Assembly (NCBI GenBank): GCA_002344895.1
Contig: DDUR01000061.1
Coordinates: 1-64,000 of the forward strand
Reading direction: 5' to 3'
Source of the DNA: Ignavibacteria bacterium UBA2333
Lineage (GTDB): Bacteria > Bacteroidota > Ignavibacteria > Kapaibacteriales > Kapaibacteriaceae
DNA: 64,000 bases
Translations under genes and position numbers: made by a program
Notes under the pieces: generated by a model
Seen by the model: only the letters and a program-made list of their open reading frames with translations
Databases searched by the model: none
Told to the model about the DNA's origin: nothing
In this document: positions 54,695 to 62,810 of the stretch, piece after piece
Layout: each line of letters begins with the position of its first letter
Position numbering within the stretch: position 1 is the stretch's first letter

Positions 54695-55710
54695 AATGAA
54701 AGCAATTTACGTGCCCCGTTCACAACGTCATCAACAGAAATTCCCGTCATACATAGGAAATGTCCGCGCGGACATTGTGACTTTCCAACATGAGAACATG
54801 GGCGACAGCCGACGTCGTTCTGGATAATGACATGTGGTACGCCATAGGGTGCAAAACCTAACTCCGGAACCGTTCCTCCGAAGATCGCGACGATGGGAAC
54901 ATGACGGGCAGACGCGATGTGCATCACTCCCGTATCGTTCGTGATCAGAAGGTCACAGCCATCAAGAGTCTCAATCGTCGACGCAAGTGTCGTAGCCCCG
55001 TCGGCTCGCACAACATCTACTCCGGCTTCTTCCGCAACAGCCGAACATCTTGCTACATCAGCGGGTCCGCCAACAAGAACGGCCTGATATCCAAGATGCG
55101 TCAGTTGCCGACATACTTCAGCAAACCTTGATATGGGCCAACGTTTGGTCTCGTGATGTGCTCCGGGCGCAATCGCAACACGTCCAGTGGCAACTCGGTT
55201 GTTTCTGCCCCTTTGTGCCCCCTGACGAAACTCTTCCTCCAACCACAACTCGGGTCCCTCAACATCGAGCACAAGTGGGTAGTCACGTAACGTTTGCCGG
55301 TACCGGTCAACAACAGGAATGGTAACTGCAGGTCGGCGTTTTAGCCACACAAGCAATAGTTTTTCGAGGCGATGTTTATTGACAGTAACGTACTCTTTGC
55401 CAAGACCCCGAAGAAGTAGTTTCGACCGAACATTTTTCTGCAAGTCAACGACAAGGTCATACAATTCCCCATCGTTGGCCTCGGCCATGGCAAGTTTTGT
55501 ATCGTCAATGTGCGTGTCAGCGGCAGAACGTGTCTCAATACTCCAAACGTGCCGGATCCGCGGATTATGTGCCCACACCTCGGCGAAGCGCTCATGAACG
55601 GCAACGTCAATGGCGGCGTCCGGCCACGTCCGTTGTATCTGCCGGACAAGGGCTGTTACGAGGATAACATCCCCCATTGAGGAAAGCCTGACAACAAGTA
55701 TGGAGCGCAT
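54691..55710 (-). CDS. Glycosyltransferase family 9 (heptosyltransferase-like)
   Basis: 339 residues. It begins ILVVRLSSMGDVILVTALVR, the GT9 signature. The middle has VAIAPGAHHETKRWP and VLVGGPADVARC. The nucleotide-sugar region LLITNDTGVMHIASARHVP and AIFGGTVPELGFAPYG is intact, followed by Cys-rich NDVGCRPCSHVGKSQCPRG. GT9 enzymes add ADP-heptose to lipid A core sugars. It pairs with the Gfo/Idh gene by overlap. Its start lies 26 bases from the divergent STAS gene start. Confidence 0.92.
   Translation of the reverse strand: MRSILVVRLSSMGDVILVTALVRQIQRTWPDAAIDVAVHERFAEVWAHNPRIRHVWSIETRSAADTHIDDTKLAMAEANDGELYDLVVDLQKNVRSKLLLRGLGKEYVTVNKHRLEKLLLVWLKRRPAVTIPVVDRYRQTLRDYPLVLDVEGPELWLEEEFRQGAQRGRNNRVATGRVAIAPGAHHETKRWPISRFAEVCRQLTHLGYQAVLVGGPADVARCSAVAEEAGVDVVRADGATTLASTIETLDGCDLLITNDTGVMHIASARHVPIVAIFGGTVPELGFAPYGVPHVIIQNDVGCRPCSHVGKSQCPRGHFLCMTGISVDDVVNGARKLLSL
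55207..55222 (-). repeat. G-tract element, copy 11
   Basis: G-rich strand reads GGGGGCACAAAGGGGC inside the GT9 gene, encoding part of QGAQRGR, in a loop-like, poorly conserved stretch. Confidence 0.55.
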
Positions 55711-55724
55711 ACGGGCGAGTTTAC

Positions 55725-55732
55725 GATATTTG
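55725..55732 (+). promoter_or_regulatory. Promoter-like box of the STAS gene (probable leaderless start)
   Basis: GATATTTG, 7 of 8 match to TAnnTTTG, ends 4 bases before the ATG at 55737. The divergent GT9 start is so close that the two promoters must overlap. Confidence 0.45.
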
Positions 55733-55736
55733 TGCC

Positions 55737-56081
55737 ATGCGCTTTGCAGTTGAACAAGACGACGAGCTCGTCATCTTTACGATCAAGGAATCAATTCTCG
55801 ACTCCACGAATGCACCGGACGTCAAGAGTGAACTCCTCATTTTGTGCCAGCCCTCCGTTAAGGCACTTGTCATGGACCTGTCGATGGTCCACTTCTGCGA
55901 CTCGCAGGGCCTGAGTGCCGTACTGTTGGCGCACCGCCAGATGAAGGACAACGAAGGTTTCGTTGTACTCGTTGGCGTGCAGGAATCCGTCCGTAAACTT
56001 TTTGCGATTTCGCAAATCGAATACCTGTTCGAATTCCAGCCATCGGTTGAAGCCGCAATTAGCTGGCTACAGTCCGAGTAA
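55737..56081 (+). CDS. STAS-domain protein (anti-anti-sigma factor type)
   Basis: 114 residues, one STAS domain. The phosphorylatable serine region is FCDSQGLSAVLLAHR, with the expected loop after MDLSMVH. Such proteins bind and are phosphorylated by anti-sigma serine kinases in partner-switching control. No kinase or sigma-factor gene is adjacent, so partners must lie elsewhere. A strong terminator follows. Confidence 0.9.
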   Translation: MRFAVEQDDELVIFTIKESILDSTNAPDVKSELLILCQPSVKALVMDLSMVHFCDSQGLSAVLLAHRQMKDNEGFVVLVGVQESVRKLFAISQIEYLFEFQPSVEAAISWLQSE

Positions 56082-56112
56082 CACAACAACGTAACCCAGA
56101 ACTGAAAACGAT

Positions 56113-56147
56113 AAAAGGTTCGTAGCGATTTCGCTACGAACCTTTTT
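56113..56147. terminator. Bidirectional terminator between STAS gene and nuoC
   Basis: A perfect stem of up to 16 bp (AAAAGGTTCGTAGCGA / TCGCTACGAACCTTTT, 56113-56128 and 56131-56146), bounded by A-run on the left and T-run on the right, so it can stop transcription from both sides. Confidence 0.9.
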
Positions 56148-56177
56148 CTGTTGACATTCACGAGACCAACCTGTCGA

Positions 56178-56681
56178 CTACTTCTGCGGCAAGGGTAACG
56201 AACCAGGAATACCAGCCAGCGGGAAGTCTTTACGAAGTGGATAGAGTGGCTCCCCGTCGGCATCCATAAAGTCTTCTGGCATATAGAACCGGCGTAGATC
56301 TGGATGACCATCGAAGATGATACCATACATGTCGTAGGCCTCACGTTCGTACCAGTTTGCTCCTTCCCAAAGATCAGTGACCGTTGGTAGATGCGGTTTG
56401 TCCTCACGAACAGCCGTCTTTACGCGAACATGAGTTTTGTTTGGAATCGAGTACAGTATATACACCACCTCAAACCGATCTGTCTTCCGAGCCCAATCAA
56501 TGGCCGTAATGTCTACGCATTGATTAAAGTCCGTGGCAGGATTCTCCTTGAGTTCGGCGAGTACGTCAGTAACAACATCGCGACCAACCACGAGGGTGAG
56601 GTCGCCGTGGTGCTCAATCACGTCGACGTTTGGAGCGATGTTCTTGGCGACGTTGATGATGATGTTTTTGTCGAGAGCCAT
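56178..56681 (-). CDS. nuoC: NADH-quinone oxidoreductase subunit C
   Basis: 167 residues from the ATG at 56681. The family signature is complete: RVKTAVREDKPHLPTVTDLW, WYEREAYDMYGIIFDGHPDL and RRFYMPEDF, then PLRKDFPL. It is a peripheral-arm subunit of complex I. No other nuo gene is in the window, although nuoC normally lies between nuoB and nuoD. It starts 4 bases after the hydroxylase stop and is followed by a terminator, so it is co-transcribed with an unrelated gene. Confidence 0.93.
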   Translation of the reverse strand: MALDKNIIINVAKNIAPNVDVIEHHGDLTLVVGRDVVTDVLAELKENPATDFNQCVDITAIDWARKTDRFEVVYILYSIPNKTHVRVKTAVREDKPHLPTVTDLWEGANWYEREAYDMYGIIFDGHPDLRRFYMPEDFMDADGEPLYPLRKDFPLAGIPGSLPLPQK

Positions 56682-56685
56682 GGTG

Positions 56686-57330
56686 TTATCCGTTGGTCGT
56701 ACGTGCACGTTTCCGACGTCGTACCCAATCTGGAACAGTGTTAAACACATAGTCCCACAATGGATTGCTGACGCCGTAGGCCGTGTGATCGTCCACGAAG
56801 TGATGCTTCATGTGATATTCCTTGAGGAATCTTCCTAAGCGTCCCTTCGGGTTAAAATGATGTGTTGCGTAGTGAATCGAGTCGTAAGCAACGTAACCAA
56901 TCAAGAGTCCTGCAAACAAACCCCAATGGTAACCGGGCACAAGACCTCGCATGGACCAGTAAATCACAAGGGCAAGTGGCACGCTGACAAGTAACGGCAT
57001 GACCAACCTCGTTGAGTCTCGCGGATAATCGTGATGAACTCCGTGTACGAGGAAATGCAGACGTCGCCCACGTTCCGTGCGTGGCTCAATATGAAATGCC
57101 CAGCGGTGAATGGTGTACTCAAGAAAGGTCCACAGTAACACTCCGAGCGGCAGCATGACCAGCGTGACCAACCACGACAGTTCCATAGCGCCGTTCCATA
57201 CGCACCATAGTACAACCGGGACGTAGACAACGACCGGTGTAATTGGATGGATGTGCGAAAAATATTCGAGAACAGGATTCTCGAACATTCGAACAGTCTC
57301 ATCCTTGTTCGAAATGAACTTGGCGCCCAT
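56686..57330 (-). CDS. Fatty acid hydroxylase / sterol desaturase family membrane protein
   Basis: 214 residues from the ATG at 57330; upstream codons lack homology and overlap the divergent pbpC promoter region. About four membrane helices carry the di-iron histidine clusters HRWAFH, HGVHHDYP, HYATHH and HMKHH. This resembles fatty acid 2-hydroxylases without the cytochrome b5 domain, acting on membrane lipid acyl chains. The exact substrate is unknown. It is co-transcribed with nuoC. Confidence 0.9.
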   Translation of the reverse strand: MGAKFISNKDETVRMFENPVLEYFSHIHPITPVVVYVPVVLWCVWNGAMELSWLVTLVMLPLGVLLWTFLEYTIHRWAFHIEPRTERGRRLHFLVHGVHHDYPRDSTRLVMPLLVSVPLALVIYWSMRGLVPGYHWGLFAGLLIGYVAYDSIHYATHHFNPKGRLGRFLKEYHMKHHFVDDHTAYGVSNPLWDYVFNTVPDWVRRRKRARTTNG

Positions 57331-57406
57331 GGATATCGGGTTTGATGTGGAGATGAAGGTTTGCGAAAATACGCGATTTCCGTCGAGTCCGTGATATTGC
57401 AGGATA

Positions 57407-59725
57407 ATGACGAGTTCCTCCGTACGCCCAACAGCTACAATTGTCCGCAAAGGGCTATTGATTGGCCTTTTTCTCTCAGCCATCGTTCTCTTCACCGATT
57501 GGCTTTGCCCCTTTTCGCCCCTTGTCCCAACGTCGACCATGGTGACGGATCGTGATGGCCGACCGCTAACGGTGTTTCTTGCACGGGATGAAAAGTGGAG
57601 GTTACCCGTTCGGCGTGCGGATGTGTCTCCCAGACTCATAGAGGCCTTTCTCGATAAGGAGGATCGTTATTTCCGGTGGCATCCTGGAGTTAATCCGTTC
57701 GCTATTCTCCGGGCAGGCTGGAAGAACATCACGTCGGGCCGGACAACGTCGGGAGCTTCAACCATTACCATGCAGGTTGCCCGGCTTCTCGAACCAAGGC
57801 CCCGAACGTTGTTATCAAAGGTTATCGAAGCATGGCATGCATTCCAGCTCGAACTGCATTACTCAAAGGATGAGATCCTGGAACTCTACCTGACCCTCAT
57901 CCCGTACGGTGGGAACATTGAAGGTGTGGCCTCCGCCTCCGTATTCTATTTCGATCGAGAACCCTCCAGACTCACGTCGGCTGAAACAGCGCTACTGATG
58001 GTCGTCCCCAACCGTCCCACATCGCTGCGACTCGGTGAAAACAATGACCGCTTACGAATTGCACGCAATGTATGGTTGAGGGAATGGGGCAAAAGGGGCT
58101 TCATCTCTTATGATGAAATGGAGACAGCACTGCGTGAACCCGTCAATATTCGTCGTATTCCCACGCCGCGTTCTGCTTGGCACCTGAGTGTTCGTCTTCG
58201 GTCAGCGTGGCCATCAGAAAATTTTATCAAGAGTACAATTGACCGCGCACGCCAGGAACGCGTCGAGAGTTTGACGCTCCAACATGTCCGACGTCTACGG
58301 GCATTATCGATTAACAATGCTGCCGTCATCGTAATCGACAATCGAACGTCAGAGGTGATATCCTACGTCGGCTCTCAGGACCCACAAGACCTTGACTACC
58401 AGGGCCAAGTTGACGGCGTTAAAGCAGTTCGTTCTCCGGGTTCAACCCTCAAACCGTTTCTCTATGGTCTGGCACTTGACAAAGGGATTCTGACACGTCG
58501 GACAGCGATAGAGGACGTTCCGGTAAACTATGACGGATATTCGCCGACGAATTTCGACGAACGTTACGATGGCCTTGTCACGATGTCGGATGCCCTTGCC
58601 AGATCCCTGAACGTCCCCGCTGTTTCAACGCTGGCCAAGGTTGGTATCCCTACCTTTCTTGAACTGTTACGCAAGGGACGACTGTCAACAATTCAACGTG
58701 ACCAGAAGCTACTTGGGCTGAGTGTTGTACTGGGTGGTTGTGGAACACGACTGGATGAGTTAACAGCAATGTATGCTTCTCTGGCGCGTGGTGGCCAATA
58801 TGTGGCACCACGATGGACACGACGTGATGCACTGGGTGATACGACCCAACTTTTGAGCCCTGAAGCATCATGGATTCTTACGGACATTCTGTTGCAGAGA
58901 AATCGTCCAGACATGCCATCGAACGTCCACCTCACACCATCTGTACCAGTTGTTGCGTGGAAGACCGGCACGTCATACGGCCGACGCGACGCATGGAGTA
59001 TTGGCTATAACGCTGACTATACCGTTGGAGTATGGGTAGGAAACTTTACAGGTGTCGGTGTACCTGACCTCAGCGGATCCACTGTTGCAACACCCCTCAT
59101 GTTTGACATTTTTTCATCACTAGGTCGATCTGGTCACGATGTTTGGCATCAGAGACCATCGCGACTTGATATTCGTTATGTGTGTTCAGTGACGGGCAAT
59201 GTACCTGGTGACTCATGTAAGGACATCGTACTTGATGACTTCATACCCATGATCTCTCCAGCTCTTGAATGTAATCACATTCGTGAGGTCTTTGTGAACT
59301 CACGCGGAACAGTATCATACTGCACTGACTGTTTGCCACAACGCGGGTGGAAACGACAATTGTTTATCAATCTTCCGCCGGCCATCCTCACCTTCCTTCG
59401 TGATGAGCATCTACGTATTGCCGTCCCACCACCTCATGAATCGTCATGTACGCGCATAGAGCGCGATGGCAGCATTGCGATTGTTTCCCCTACAGAAGGC
59501 AAGGAATACATTCTTGAGGACGAAGGCGAACGACGTCTTCTGCTCCAATGTCACACATCGGCGGATGCCACCACGGTGTATTGGTATCTCAACGACGTCT
59601 TTATCACCTCTGCACCACCTGGGGGTAATGTGCTTGTCAAACCACACGCAGGTAACAACACGGTAACGGTTACGGATAACAGAGGCCGTTCAGCCACCGT
59701 TTCGTTTACAGCAACGGTCTGGTGA
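57407..59725 (+). CDS. pbpC: Penicillin-binding protein 1C
   Basis: 772 residues, the normal length. One membrane helix (about 15-33) is followed by the GT51 glycosyltransferase domain (about 60-230; DKEDRYFRWHPGVNP, TSGASTITMQVARLL), the transpeptidase domain (about 290-570; nucleophile Ser346 in SPGSTLKP, KTGTSYGRRD) and the PBP1C-type C-terminal domain (about 690-772). It polymerises and cross-links peptidoglycan. Partner lipoproteins such as alpha-2-macroglobulin are not adjacent. Two G-tract elements lie inside it. Its stop abuts the stop of the convergent SET gene. Confidence 0.95.
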   Translation: MTSSSVRPTATIVRKGLLIGLFLSAIVLFTDWLCPFSPLVPTSTMVTDRDGRPLTVFLARDEKWRLPVRRADVSPRLIEAFLDKEDRYFRWHPGVNPFAILRAGWKNITSGRTTSGASTITMQVARLLEPRPRTLLSKVIEAWHAFQLELHYSKDEILELYLTLIPYGGNIEGVASASVFYFDREPSRLTSAETALLMVVPNRPTSLRLGENNDRLRIARNVWLREWGKRGFISYDEMETALREPVNIRRIPTPRSAWHLSVRLRSAWPSENFIKSTIDRARQERVESLTLQHVRRLRALSINNAAVIVIDNRTSEVISYVGSQDPQDLDYQGQVDGVKAVRSPGSTLKPFLYGLALDKGILTRRTAIEDVPVNYDGYSPTNFDERYDGLVTMSDALARSLNVPAVSTLAKVGIPTFLELLRKGRLSTIQRDQKLLGLSVVLGGCGTRLDELTAMYASLARGGQYVAPRWTRRDALGDTTQLLSPEASWILTDILLQRNRPDMPSNVHLTPSVPVVAWKTGTSYGRRDAWSIGYNADYTVGVWVGNFTGVGVPDLSGSTVATPLMFDIFSSLGRSGHDVWHQRPSRLDIRYVCSVTGNVPGDSCKDIVLDDFIPMISPALECNHIREVFVNSRGTVSYCTDCLPQRGWKRQLFINLPPAILTFLRDEHLRIAVPPPHESSCTRIERDGSIAIVSPTEGKEYILEDEGERRLLLQCHTSADATTVYWYLNDVFITSAPPGGNVLVKPHAGNNTVTVTDNRGRSATVSFTATVW
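57507..57521 (-). repeat. G-tract element, copy 12
   Basis: On the + strand GCCCCTTTTCGCCCC, encoding CPFSPL just after the pbpC membrane helix. Confidence 0.6.
58086..58099 (+). repeat. G-tract element, copy 13
   Basis: GGGGCAAAAGGGGC inside pbpC, encoding GKRG, in a different reading frame from copies 3, 6 and 8. It is the second copy within one gene, on the opposite strand to copy 12. Confidence 0.6.
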
Positions 59726-60226
59726 CTAAGAGATTCCCATCGCACGATGCATCTCGTCGCCGTAATCGGTGAGGATTTCCTCTCCGGCAGCAATACGACG
59801 CATTGCAACGATGTGAATCTTACCGCCATCTGTTACATACTCTGCATTAGGTCGGCGTCCGCTTCCATGGTAGTCACAGGCATAGCGCGCAACACCAGCG
59901 GACGTCTTGCGTGCATCAATAACGTGTTTACTATCAAGCTGAATACCGTACGACCCCATGGCATCGTCACCATAACGACGATCATACTGATCAACAGTAA
60001 GCTTTTCTCCTCCGTACTCGCAGATCACTTCGTCCTTCTTAAAACCGCGAGTGGCAAAGAGTCCCATTCCTGCTAACGGGATGGTGCTCTTTGCCACACG
60101 CAGTCCAAGAACCTGTTCCGTATGTGGACCACAATACGGATGCGTTTTTGTTGTTTTGCGTTTGCAACGTCCCTTTTCATTTCGGAACGCGCACTGCTTT
60201 GTTACGTTGATGGAGTGTCGCTTCAT
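59726..60226 (-). CDS. SET-domain protein methyltransferase
   Basis: 166 residues from the ATG at 60226. A short basic N-terminal region holds four residues of Cys/His type (CAFRNEKGRCKRK, HPYCGPH), a possible zinc site. The SET domain follows: GMGLFATRGFKKDEVICEYGGE, DARKTSAGVARYACDY and GEEILTDYGDE, with the NxxH-like region reduced to NAEY. SET proteins transfer methyl groups from S-adenosylmethionine to lysine in proteins; bacterial targets are mostly unknown. It lies downstream of the TonB receptor on the same strand (31 bases), so it may share the riboswitch-controlled transcript. Confidence 0.88.
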   Translation of the reverse strand: MKRHSINVTKQCAFRNEKGRCKRKTTKTHPYCGPHTEQVLGLRVAKSTIPLAGMGLFATRGFKKDEVICEYGGEKLTVDQYDRRYGDDAMGSYGIQLDSKHVIDARKTSAGVARYACDYHGSGRRPNAEYVTDGGKIHIVAMRRIAAGEEILTDYGDEMHRAMGIS

Positions 60227-60257
60227 AGGGCGCGAAGATACGCCCAATGCCGCCTAC

Positions 60258-62612
60258 CTAGAGTGTGTATTCAACGCCAAGGAACCAATTTCTTCGCGCA
60301 GCAGGAAAGAACTCCTTACCTGTGGCACCGCTGATCCACGGTCGGTCAAGGACGTTAAAGACCTGAAGACGCAGGCGAAGGTCGGATACCACATCAACAG
60401 ATCCAACCATGTTCACGATGACAGCTTGATCCACTCGATTCTCGTCGTAACCAAGAGAGGCAGCCAGGCTTGCACGCTCCTCAAGGGAGAGTCGATGACG
60501 ATCATCCGTGTTATCCGAATAGAACTCGCCGAGGAACTTGGTCGTGATGTCCAGACGAACTGGACCAACGGCGGAACGAAATCCAACGTTGGCAAGAAAT
60601 TCAGGGAAACCGGCAATACGATTCCCATTGAGGTTTACCGTACGATCGTCGAGAACGAGTGTGTAGTCAACAATCCGATTTCTCGATATCGTCGCATTTG
60701 CCCAAAGTGTACACTCGAGGTCATCAGAAGGGCGAATGGTATACGATGCTTGTACCTCGATACCGGCGTGATACGACCTTGGCGCATTACCTTCAATCGG
60801 AAGTCCAAAGATATCCCGCTGGCCATTCTTTACGAGTTCATTCGTAAAGTCCATATAGTATCCAGTTATCGTTGCACGCAGCTTCTCGTCCGTCCACGAA
60901 TACTGAGCCTCGATATCGAGCATACGCTCAGGTTGGACAAGTGGTTTTGAGAAATCATATCGCACAACACCACCCGACGTATCTGCCGCAAAACGTGGAG
61001 TTACACCATACCAAGCTTCAGAAGCAGCATAGAGGTTGTTGCGGCGTGGCTCGCGCGACGTCATGGATACGCTGATAAACGATGACTGAAACTCATCGAT
61101 ATTCCAGTGTACACCTAATCGCGGATTAGCGAAAGTGTAACGAACATTAAAGATGTCTCCCCCATTACCCACACTTCCACCGTTTACCGTCATATACGAT
61201 GTTTGCCGTCCTCCTTGCCACTCATTTGTCACGCCATACCGATGCGTTACAACCTGGAGTTCTGTTGTCACTGACACATCATCATTCACGACCCATATTT
61301 GTCGTGCAAACGCGCTGAATATGTCTCGTTCACCTTCGTAGGAGTAAAACTTTCGATCAGGATCGTACGCGTCCGGCAGCTGTTCGGCATATCGAATGCG
61401 TCCGTAATGATCACTGCGATGGAGACGAATTTCTAGTCCAGCCGTAAGCTGGCCAAGGTCGTTCTCCCAAACAAGACGTGGTATCCACCCTCCATGTCGG
61501 TTGTCAACAACAGCACGGACGATAGTATTGGTTGGCCGAACATTTTCACCGAGGCCATAGGGATCATCATAGTAGATGCTCCATGATGCATCGTAGTCGA
61601 AAAACCCTTCGCCCGTATAGTAAAACAACGAACTCTTCAACGTAAGCCCGTCTGTGATGCTCCAGTCGTTAAGAAGCTCATAGTGCGGCTGTGAGAAATT
61701 TTCAAGTTCTTGCGGCCGTCGTTCCACAGAATATTCGAGATTCCTCCCGGTGGAATCGTAGCCGAAATCGCTGAGATTTCTCGTTCGCAGATTGGCGTCA
61801 AGGGCCCATGCACGTGGTAATCCAGTGTATGCTAGTCCATCGGATATTGGCCCACCAAAGACGTTAATCTGCGTTGTTACCGACTCATCAAATCGTGCGG
61901 CAGAGAAGAACCACGACGTAAGATTTGCCCACGACTGGTCACGATATCCCTGTGAGTTGATACGCGATATACGCGCACTCACGGCATAGTTCCCAACGAG
62001 TCCGGATGCGAGCTCTAGAGAATACTTCTCAACGGCCGGAGCCACAGAACGGTCAAAGGGATTTACGGTGGAGCGCTCTGCTGCAATTCCTTCCTGCCAG
62101 CCAATACCTGTGGTAAGGCGCGCAAGGGGCTGATCGAGCAGATTTGACGTTGTAAGATTGACTGAACCACCGATAGCTGCAGCACCGTAGTTCACGAGGC
62201 CGGCACCCCGCTGAACCTGTATTGAGCTGAGTGACGAACCGATATCGGGCATGTTGATCCAATAGACATTGTGGTCCTCGGGATCATTCTGTGGTATGCC
62301 GTTTACCAGCACGGCTATTCTTCGCTGGTCGAATCCCCGAATCGTGAGATTGGTATATCCAATACCGTTGCCGTTCTCACTCACAGCGAGGGTCGACGGA
62401 AGGTCGGCCAACGTAGTTGGAAGGTCTCGGACGATGGGAGTTCGACGCAGTTCGGCGTTGCCGATCTCGTCGTAGACGACCGGATGCAGCCTATTCACCG
62501 CACGTGTTGACGTGACGGAGATTGCCGGTACGGTAATCGTCTTGATGGGTGGTGTCGTCGTTGTGTCGACAACCGGATCTGTCGCCAGGACGGCGAACAA
62601 TAGGTGGAGCAT
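60258..62612 (-). CDS. TonB-dependent outer-membrane receptor under TPP riboswitch control
   Basis: About 784 residues from the ATG at 62612; the frame extends to 62747 but that stretch is the riboswitch. A short hydrophobic N-terminus (LHLLFAVLA) acts as signal peptide. The plug domain (about 45-160) has TLADLPSTLAVSENG, LTIRGFDQRRIAVLVNGIPQ and QVQRGAGLVNYGAAAIGGSVNL. A 22-strand-type barrel follows (about 170-784) and ends GVEYTL. The riboswitch implies uptake of thiamine, its phosphates or a precursor such as HMP. No inner-membrane transporter is adjacent. The SET gene lies downstream. Confidence 0.93.
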   Translation of the reverse strand: MLHLLFAVLATDPVVDTTTTPPIKTITVPAISVTSTRAVNRLHPVVYDEIGNAELRRTPIVRDLPTTLADLPSTLAVSENGNGIGYTNLTIRGFDQRRIAVLVNGIPQNDPEDHNVYWINMPDIGSSLSSIQVQRGAGLVNYGAAAIGGSVNLTTSNLLDQPLARLTTGIGWQEGIAAERSTVNPFDRSVAPAVEKYSLELASGLVGNYAVSARISRINSQGYRDQSWANLTSWFFSAARFDESVTTQINVFGGPISDGLAYTGLPRAWALDANLRTRNLSDFGYDSTGRNLEYSVERRPQELENFSQPHYELLNDWSITDGLTLKSSLFYYTGEGFFDYDASWSIYYDDPYGLGENVRPTNTIVRAVVDNRHGGWIPRLVWENDLGQLTAGLEIRLHRSDHYGRIRYAEQLPDAYDPDRKFYSYEGERDIFSAFARQIWVVNDDVSVTTELQVVTHRYGVTNEWQGGRQTSYMTVNGGSVGNGGDIFNVRYTFANPRLGVHWNIDEFQSSFISVSMTSREPRRNNLYAASEAWYGVTPRFAADTSGGVVRYDFSKPLVQPERMLDIEAQYSWTDEKLRATITGYYMDFTNELVKNGQRDIFGLPIEGNAPRSYHAGIEVQASYTIRPSDDLECTLWANATISRNRIVDYTLVLDDRTVNLNGNRIAGFPEFLANVGFRSAVGPVRLDITTKFLGEFYSDNTDDRHRLSLEERASLAASLGYDENRVDQAVIVNMVGSVDVVSDLRLRLQVFNVLDRPWISGATGKEFFPAARRNWFLGVEYTL

Positions 62613-62648
62613 GGACGTGCCCGAGTGTTGGTGTAACAATCGCCACGT

Positions 62649-62667
62649 CCGTTCGAGGATGGAACGG
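62649..62667 (-). promoter_or_regulatory. Hairpin in the leader between riboswitch and TonB receptor start
   Basis: CCGTTC and GAACGG arms enclose a 7-base loop between the aptamer and the ATG. There is no T-run, so it is more likely part of a translational switch than a terminator. Confidence 0.4.
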
Positions 62668-62671
62668 TCTT

Positions 62672-62758
62672 TCCGCTTCCCTACGCCGGTATTACCCGGA
62701 TCAGGTTCCAAGAGTGTGATCTCAGCCGATGTTTTTTCTATCGGCACCTCTAACGGAC
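62672..62758 (-). ncRNA. TPP riboswitch
   Basis: Reading leftward the conserved THI-box parts are all present: AGAGGTGCC, CTGAGAT (62719-62725), GAACCTGATCCGGGTAA and TACCGGCGTAGGGAA (62676-62708). It lies in the leader of the TonB receptor gene. Thiamine pyrophosphate binding is expected to switch the receptor off. The U-rich segment between the first two motifs forms the variable P3 arm. Confidence 0.93.
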
Positions 62759-62761
62759 GTA

Positions 62762-62769
62762 CAAAAATA
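62762..62769 (-). promoter_or_regulatory. Promoter box upstream of the TPP riboswitch
   Basis: Reading leftward TATTTTTG, an exact TAnnTTTG match, 3 bases ahead of the aptamer. TTGCTG, 19 bases upstream, is a possible -33 element. Confidence 0.55.
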
Positions 62770-62778
62770 CGCGGACCG

Positions 62779-62786
62779 TATCTTTG
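62779..62786 (+). promoter_or_regulatory. Promoter box of murA
   Basis: TATCTTTG, an exact TAnnTTTG match and the same octamer as at prfC and the epimerase gene. It is divergent from the riboswitch promoter 9 bases away. The GTG start follows 51 bases later. Confidence 0.5.
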
Positions 62787-62810
62787 AACAGCAATCGCTT
62801 AAAAATTGCA

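Noticed and set aside
57331..57639. Upstream extension of the fatty-acid hydroxylase
   Set aside because: It runs antisense into pbpC and shows no homology; the ATG at 57330 is the natural start.
62613..62747. N-terminal extension of the TonB receptor
   Set aside because: This stretch is the TPP aptamer and leader; translation of it gives no signal peptide or family match.
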